Made by a program: the position numbers and the translations under genes
The notes under the pieces: generated by a model
What the model was told of the DNA's origin: nothing
The model's input: only the letters and a program-made list of their open reading frames with translations
The model's database searches: none
NCBI RefSeq assembly: GCF_014200375.1
Contig: NZ_JACHBP010000001.1
Coordinates: 992,001 to 1,056,000, forward strand
DNA length: 64,000 nt
From: Terrimesophilobacter mesophilus
GTDB taxonomy: Bacteria > Actinomycetota > Actinomycetes > Actinomycetales > Microbacteriaceae
Direction: 5' to 3'
Shown: piece after piece, positions 62,867 to 64,000 of the stretch
Numbering within the stretch: position 1 is the first letter of the stretch
How the letters are laid out: every line of letters starts with the position of its first letter

Positions 62867-64000
62867 CTATCCGAATGTGAAGGAGTAGGCCTGAATGCCG
62901 TCTCCGAAACGCACCTCGAGTTCCCCCGCACTCGTGCCTTTGGTCGACACAAGCCGATACGACCGTGGTGTTCCGCTCACCTCCAGCGTGCGCGTCCTGC
63001 CGGCCTCGGTCACGGTGACGGTTCCCGATCCGGCCAGGACGATGCGCACCTCTCGGGCGTGGTATTCGATTTTGATGCCGGCATCGTGAGAGCGCGGTGT
63101 GATGAATTGACCATCCAGCTTCCAGTCGCCATCGAGGGCGAATGAGTCCGCGCGCAACGTTGTCGGATAGGTAAACGATGTGGTGAGCGCCGAGTACTTT
63201 TCGTCACCCCCGAAGTTGGTCGCCTTGTTCGGGCTGAAGAAGGTCTCAGGAGTGATCGACCCGGTGGGAGTCGTATCGGGAACATCGGTGCGGGCCGGGA
63301 GTGTTTCGCCCGGGTTGGCATCCTGCAGAAGCTGCCGAATGAAACCTTCGGTCGCCTCGTAGTTGCCCTCGCCGAACTGCACGTTCCGCACGACGCCGTT
63401 CGCGTCGATCAGATAGTGCGCCGGCCAATACCGGTTGCGGTAGTTCGTCCACGTCGACAGCGTGTTGTCGAGCGCGACCGGATAGTCGATGCCGAGCGCC
63501 TCTGCACCCGCTCTCACGTTGCGCGGCTCCTTCTCGAAAGCGTACTCAGGCGAGTGGATACCGATGACCTCGAGGCCGCTGTCCTTGTACCGCTCGTACC
63601 ACGCCGTCACGTGCGGGACCGAGCGCTGGCAGTTGATGCACGAGTAGGCCCAGAAATCGATGAGCACGACCTTGCCCTTGAGCTGGTCGAGCGCAATGGG
63701 CGCGTTCTCAGGGGTGTTGAACCACTCCTGGATGCCAGTGATATCCGGCGCCGTACCACAGCTCTCCAGCACTGTCGCGTTGTTGTGGCACTGGTCCAGG
63801 TCCTTGTTCTGGTCGTTGACCAATCCACCGAGGTTGAGCGATTCCTCCACTTGCGATGTGCCGCCGAAGGCGTCCTGCAGCGCGCTCGTGTAATCCGGGA
63901 TCACGCGCTGCAGCAACTGAGGCACGTTGAAGACGAGCCCTATCGCCAGCGCGATCATGACTATGCCCCCGGTCATCCGAATGCCGCGCTGATGTTTCCG
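62867..64000 (-). CDS. dipZ: DipZ-like cytochrome c biogenesis/thioredoxin protein (5' end outside window)
   Basis: About 377 codons visible; the frame is open to the right edge (the residues before the first ATG read RKHQRGIR), so the N-terminal CcdA/DsbD membrane domain lies beyond the window and only its last helix is seen. The extracytoplasmic part has a thioredoxin-like domain with the redox motif CINC (about residue 113-116 from that ATG), FWAYSCINCQRSVPHV, and a C-terminal beta-sandwich (from about 245, SPNKATNFGGDEKYS) typical of DipZ. It passes electrons from the cytoplasm to exported thiol proteins. Linkage to sigK parallels M. tuberculosis, where dipZ lies within the SigK regulon. 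Confidence 0.88.
   Translation of the reverse strand, partial: RKHQRGIRMTGGIVMIALAIGLVFNVPQLLQRVIPDYTSALQDAFGGTSQVEESLNLGGLVNDQNKDLDQCHNNATVLESCGTAPDITGIQEWFNTPENAPIALDQLKGKVVLIDFWAYSCINCQRSVPHVTAWYERYKDSGLEVIGIHSPEYAFEKEPRNVRAGAEALGIDYPVALDNTLSTWTNYRNRYWPAHYLIDANGVVRNVQFGEGNYEATEGFIRQLLQDANPGETLPARTDVPDTTPTGSITPETFFSPNKATNFGGDEKYSALTTSFTYPTTLRADSFALDGDWKLDGQFITPRSHDAGIKIEYHAREVRIVLAGSGTVTVTEAGRTRTLEVSGTPRSYRLVSTKGTSAGELEVRFGDGIQAYSFTFG

Overview
The window reads as a chromosomal segment of a high-GC Gram-positive actinobacterium, most probably of the family Microbacteriaceae. The basis is the gene content: mycothiol synthase, CarD, an orphan WXG100 protein, SenX3-RegX3, a GlnR-like regulator beside mshD, SigK/RskA, and DUF3263 and LytR_C proteins. 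Base composition is strongly GC-rich, GTG starts are frequent, and several promoters sit so close to the start codon that the mRNAs look leaderless. The family is inferred from gene order, not from rRNA.

Layout. 0-9.7 kb: a partial 3-hydroxyacyl-CoA dehydrogenase overlapped by a FolP2-type dihydropteroate synthase homologue; a 788-aa lipoprotein of unknown function; a folE-ferredoxin reductase operon divergent from a cysteine-rich regulator; a two-component system; and a WXG100 protein. 9.7-19.2 kb: groEL under two tandem CIRCE elements, a DUF3048 lipoprotein, a cold-shock protein, LytR_C, DUF3263, DUF2332, msrB, tRNA-Thr(TGT), a DsbA-like membrane protein, and a sugar-importer ATPase translationally coupled to a DUF4032 kinase-like protein. 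19.3-26.5 kb: an accessory catabolic island with VOC and SDR enzymes, an amino-acid-type ABC importer, a fused E1 alpha-beta 2-oxoacid dehydrogenase, an IclR regulator and a muconolactone-isomerase-like protein. 26.5-31.8 kb: an Lrp regulator divergent from a PLP trans-sulfuration enzyme, rlmB-cysS, and a metallo-beta-lactamase-fold protein.

31.9-42.5 kb holds the most unusual system. A SorC regulator accompanies a complete private phosphotransferase chain: EI, HPr, glucitol-type EIIA, EIIBC, EIIC and GutM. Added to it are a COG4091 dehydrogenase (homoserine-dehydrogenase-like plus SAF) and E1 alpha, E1 beta and E2 of a 2-oxoacid dehydrogenase. CAC/GTG palindromes in three promoters look like operators. 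No sorbitol-6-phosphate dehydrogenase is present, so the substrate is probably not plain sorbitol.

42.7-59.6 kb is a phosphate-centred housekeeping block: carD, regX3-senX3 divergent from phoU, gpmA, ygfZ, a nitrobindin-like protein, glnR-like, mshD, ppk, a NUDIX-phosphatase protein, two pstS paralogues, and pstCAB. Arrays of 11-bp GTTCACC-type PHO-box repeats precede phoU and the second pstS.

59.6-64 kb carries an extracytoplasmic stress and redox module: a His-rich membrane protein, DUF4383, rskA, sigK, an unknown protein, and the thioredoxin end of dipZ. A nearly identical 31-bp element with the layout CAATCC-N16-CGAAT precedes both sigK and the DUF4383 gene, and predicts SigK autoregulation plus a local regulon.

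No CRISPR array, rRNA, insertion sequence, phage integrase or replication origin was seen. No stretch over 300 bp lacks a gene. The largest gaps (16600-16845, 40567-40833, 42502-42751, 43235-43464) hold promoters, operators or short repeats, described below.
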